From NCBI RefSeq assembly GCF_000374065.1, contig NZ_KB893245.1:682001-746000 (forward strand): a DNA stretch of 64,000 nucleotides, in the 5' to 3' direction. This DNA comes from Spirosoma luteum DSM 19990. Its GTDB lineage: Bacteria > Bacteroidota > Bacteroidia > Cytophagales > Spirosomataceae. A model generated the notes under the pieces. That model was not told the DNA's origin and searched no databases. It saw nothing but the letters and a program-made list of their open reading frames with translations. The position numbers were made by a program, and so were the translations under genes. Below are positions 62,330 through 64,000 of this stretch, one piece after another (the stretch's first letter is position 1; each line of letters opens with the position of its first letter).

Positions 62330-63028
62330 ATGCACCCAAAAGATTTATTGACGCTCTTACTGCTCACGTTATCGCTGCATACGGCTTACGCCCAGATTGG
62401 CAAAATTCCGGCTGGATTCACACCCATTTTTACCGGGCAAGACCTGAAAGGATGGCACACCAGCAGGACTTCGCACCAGGGAACGACGGGTAATTTCTTC
62501 GTAGAAAAGGGAGCCATTACACTGAAGCAACACCCATACGGCCAGGGTGGCATTTTGCTGACCGACAAAAAATACGGCAATTTTGAACTGTACCTGGAGG
62601 CTAAAGTGGCCTCTTTCTGCAACGGAGGGATCTTCATCCGCTCGACCGAAAGTGGGGCAGCGTATCAGATTGAACTGGCTATGCCCGGCTCACTGGGAGA
62701 CCTGCTGGGCGAGCGGATGAAGGTGAGCAAAGGGGCGCATGCTGCCGCCATTGCCAGCGTCTGGAAGCCCGGCGACTGGAACGCGTTCCGTATTCGCATG
62801 GAAGGGGATATTCCCACCATCAGCCTATGGGTAAACGATGAACCGATGTGGACCGTTACCGAGCCGGTCAATGACTTTGTGGCCGGTGAAACAACCGGCA
62901 TGATTGGGTTGCAGGCCCACTGGTCGGCGGTGTATTCCGAAGCAGCCAACGCCTTTAACATGGCTAATTCCTGGAAACCCGGTGCCGCTCACCGCTTTCG
63001 CAATATTGCCATCAGGGAGTTAAAATAA
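62330..63028 (+). CDS. DUF1080 (3-keto-disaccharide hydrolase family) protein
   Basis: The 232-residue protein has a signal peptide (LLTLLLLTLSLHTAYA) and a concanavalin-like DUF1080 domain (GFTPIFTGQDLKGWHTS, YGQGGILLTDKKYGNFELYLEAKV, NGGIFIRST, GDWNAFRIRMEGDIPTISLWVNDEP). Some DUF1080 proteins hydrolyse 3-keto-glycosides. With the dehydrogenase-cytochrome and FGE-fold genes directly upstream (7-bp gap), this suggests an oxidise-then-cleave pathway for sugars in the periplasm. It is convergent with the phosphopantetheinyl transferase gene, leaving 29 bp. Confidence 0.87.
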   Translation: MHPKDLLTLLLLTLSLHTAYAQIGKIPAGFTPIFTGQDLKGWHTSRTSHQGTTGNFFVEKGAITLKQHPYGQGGILLTDKKYGNFELYLEAKVASFCNGGIFIRSTESGAAYQIELAMPGSLGDLLGERMKVSKGAHAAAIASVWKPGDWNAFRIRMEGDIPTISLWVNDEPMWTVTEPVNDFVAGETTGMIGLQAHWSAVYSEAANAFNMANSWKPGAAHRFRNIAIRELK

Positions 63029-63057
63029 GGGGGAAAGTTAATACGCTCCCTGACCCA

Positions 63058-63678
63058 TCAAAACGCTACGGCCAGTAGTCCCGGTCCCGTTCGGAAACAG
63101 CGGATTTCCAGCCGTTCTTCATGGTTGGGTAAGCGTACATGGCCTACCAGTTCCTCCGCATCGTCGGCAAAGGGTTCAACGTGCAGGTGCTCCCGAAAGG
63201 TGAGCTGGCGTTTGCCGTATAATTTATACAGGGCTTCTTTGGCGCACCAGTAAATAGCCAGTCGATGCGGGTCATTGGCCGCGTGAGTAATTTCGTTGGC
63301 CGATAAAACACGCGGCACTACCCGCCTGAATTGCTCCCGAATCGGCTCGATATCAATGCCAACCGGCCTTGATTTATGCAGGATAGCCGCTGCCCAGCCA
63401 CTCGTATGCGAGAGGGATATATGCCAGTGAGAGTCAATCAAAAATGGTTTTCCGAATTCGTCTTTTTGAAGCCCCTGGTACCTGGCGCCCTGTTCTACAA
63501 TCAGTTTTCGGATAGCCACCCGACAGGCCAGCCATTCAACCCGCTGTGCCGGATGAGTTATCATGGCCAGTTCTTCCTGCTCCGTATTGGTCAAGGGTAA
63601 ACCAGCCCAAAGTGTCGGCTCATCATCGGTAATTGACTGGAGTATGGCTACACAGTCCTCATTTAGTTGCAATGTCAC
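63058..63678 (-). CDS. 4'-phosphopantetheinyl transferase superfamily protein
   Basis: The 206-residue protein has the pair of motifs of the AcpT/Sfp-like group: VGIDIEPI (Mg-binding Asp) and WCAKEALYKLYG (W/KEAxxK). HISLSHTSGWAAAIL precedes the first. It transfers phosphopantetheine from CoA to carrier proteins of fatty-acid, polyketide or peptide synthesis. The start codon is GTG, as the next Met is too far in. It is divergent from the WD40 gene, with about 77 bp between starts. Confidence 0.85.
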   Translation of the reverse strand: MTLQLNEDCVAILQSITDDEPTLWAGLPLTNTEQEELAMITHPAQRVEWLACRVAIRKLIVEQGARYQGLQKDEFGKPFLIDSHWHISLSHTSGWAAAILHKSRPVGIDIEPIREQFRRVVPRVLSANEITHAANDPHRLAIYWCAKEALYKLYGKRQLTFREHLHVEPFADDAEELVGHVRLPNHEERLEIRCFRTGPGLLAVAF

Positions 63679-63755
63679 AACTCAAAAGTCGGAAGACGTG
63701 CGACAAAAAGAAAGGTTTAACGACCTTTGATTGTCAACTTATTCGTTTGAATGCT

Positions 63756-64000
63756 GTGGTGGTAGAAAAAATAGACACATTTGGCGGGCATCGCGACCCG
63801 GTTTACACCCTCGAAAACAGTGCTGTATCGGACCAGTTTTTCTCGGCCGGGGGCGATGGACAGGTAGTACGGTGGCGACTGGAACGGCCTGATTTGGGAG
63901 AATTGGTAGCCACGGTACCGGCATCGGTGTACGCCCTGGCTATGCACCCGACCAGTGGATTGCTATGGGTTGGGCAAAACTTCGCTGGTATTCACCTGAT
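63756..64000 (+). CDS. WD40-repeat protein, N-terminal part (cut by window end)
   Basis: The visible 81 residues read VEKIDTFGGHRDPVYTLE, then FFSAGGDGQVVRWRLE, then SVYALAMHP and LWVGQNFAGIHL: the first blades of a WD40 beta-propeller. The start is uncertain. GTG at 63756 or 63759 fits the fold best; TTG 63747 and an in-frame ATG at 63672, which overlaps the divergent transferase start, are alternatives. The frame is open to the window edge. Function is unknown; such propellers are usually protein-interaction platforms. Confidence 0.7.
   Translation, partial: MVVEKIDTFGGHRDPVYTLENSAVSDQFFSAGGDGQVVRWRLERPDLGELVATVPASVYALAMHPTSGLLWVGQNFAGIHL

Overview
The window looks like chromosomal DNA of a Bacteroidota member of the order Cytophagales, most like Spirosoma and relatives. 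This is inferred from family content: a GldF-type gliding subunit, DUF4199 proteins, tandem MacB/FtsX permeases, the RDD/SpoIIM/DUF4129/DUF4350/MoxR/DUF58 cluster, a PorT-like barrel, and promoter -7 boxes of the Bacteroidota form TAnnTTTG. GC content is moderate. Nothing indicates a plasmid or an intact prophage. No rRNA, tRNA, CRISPR array or insertion sequence was recognised.

Layout. 1-15701: seven consecutive FtsX-like ABC permeases on the + strand (the first cut by the window edge), with no ATPase among them. 15828-18303: VOC protein, nitrilase-like amidase, aldo/keto reductase. 18413-22500: gcvH, a dihydroorotase homologue that has lost its metal ligands, two DUF4199 membrane proteins, gldF and a VanZ-like protein. 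22771-28997: fatty acid desaturase, lipoprotein nuclease, a TMTC-like GT-C/TPR membrane protein and a large secreted orphan. 29000-33280 (-): methylmalonyl-CoA mutase operon with a HepT/MntA-type toxin-antitoxin pair lodged between the two mutase subunits. 33586-36016: dnaA and a GNAT/FemAB-like protein. 36010-40473 (-): DUF3108 protein, aminopeptidase, serine hydrolase, M20 amidohydrolase. 40546-48296: the RDD/SpoIIM/MoxR/DUF58 cluster, carrying an orphan gene that resembles a CdiA C-terminal nuclease. 48293-51502 (-): small hypothetical, Uma2 nuclease-like protein, tatC, glyA. 51698-53550: divergent AraC regulator and phytanoyl-CoA dioxygenase-like gene. 53802-59084: DsbD-like protein, a desaturase closely resembling eukaryotic sphingolipid delta-4 desaturase, a porin-like barrel and a PlsC-like acyltransferase. 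59154-63028: a probable periplasmic sugar-oxidation operon (PVC-type cytochrome lipoprotein, cysteine-free FGE-fold protein, DUF1080 protein). The end holds a phosphopantetheinyl transferase and the start of a WD40 protein.

Two themes stand out. Nuclease or toxin-like genes sit inside or beside housekeeping operons with ATGA start/stop overlaps (31177-31883, 46344-46808) or close by (48522-49148). Several intergenic spaces hold very long, nearly perfect inverted repeats (21321, 22687, 50134, 53626, 55972); only some have the shape of an intrinsic terminator. The most interesting single gene is the delta-4-desaturase-like one at 56032-57063. All family calls rest on motifs read by eye, without a database search.
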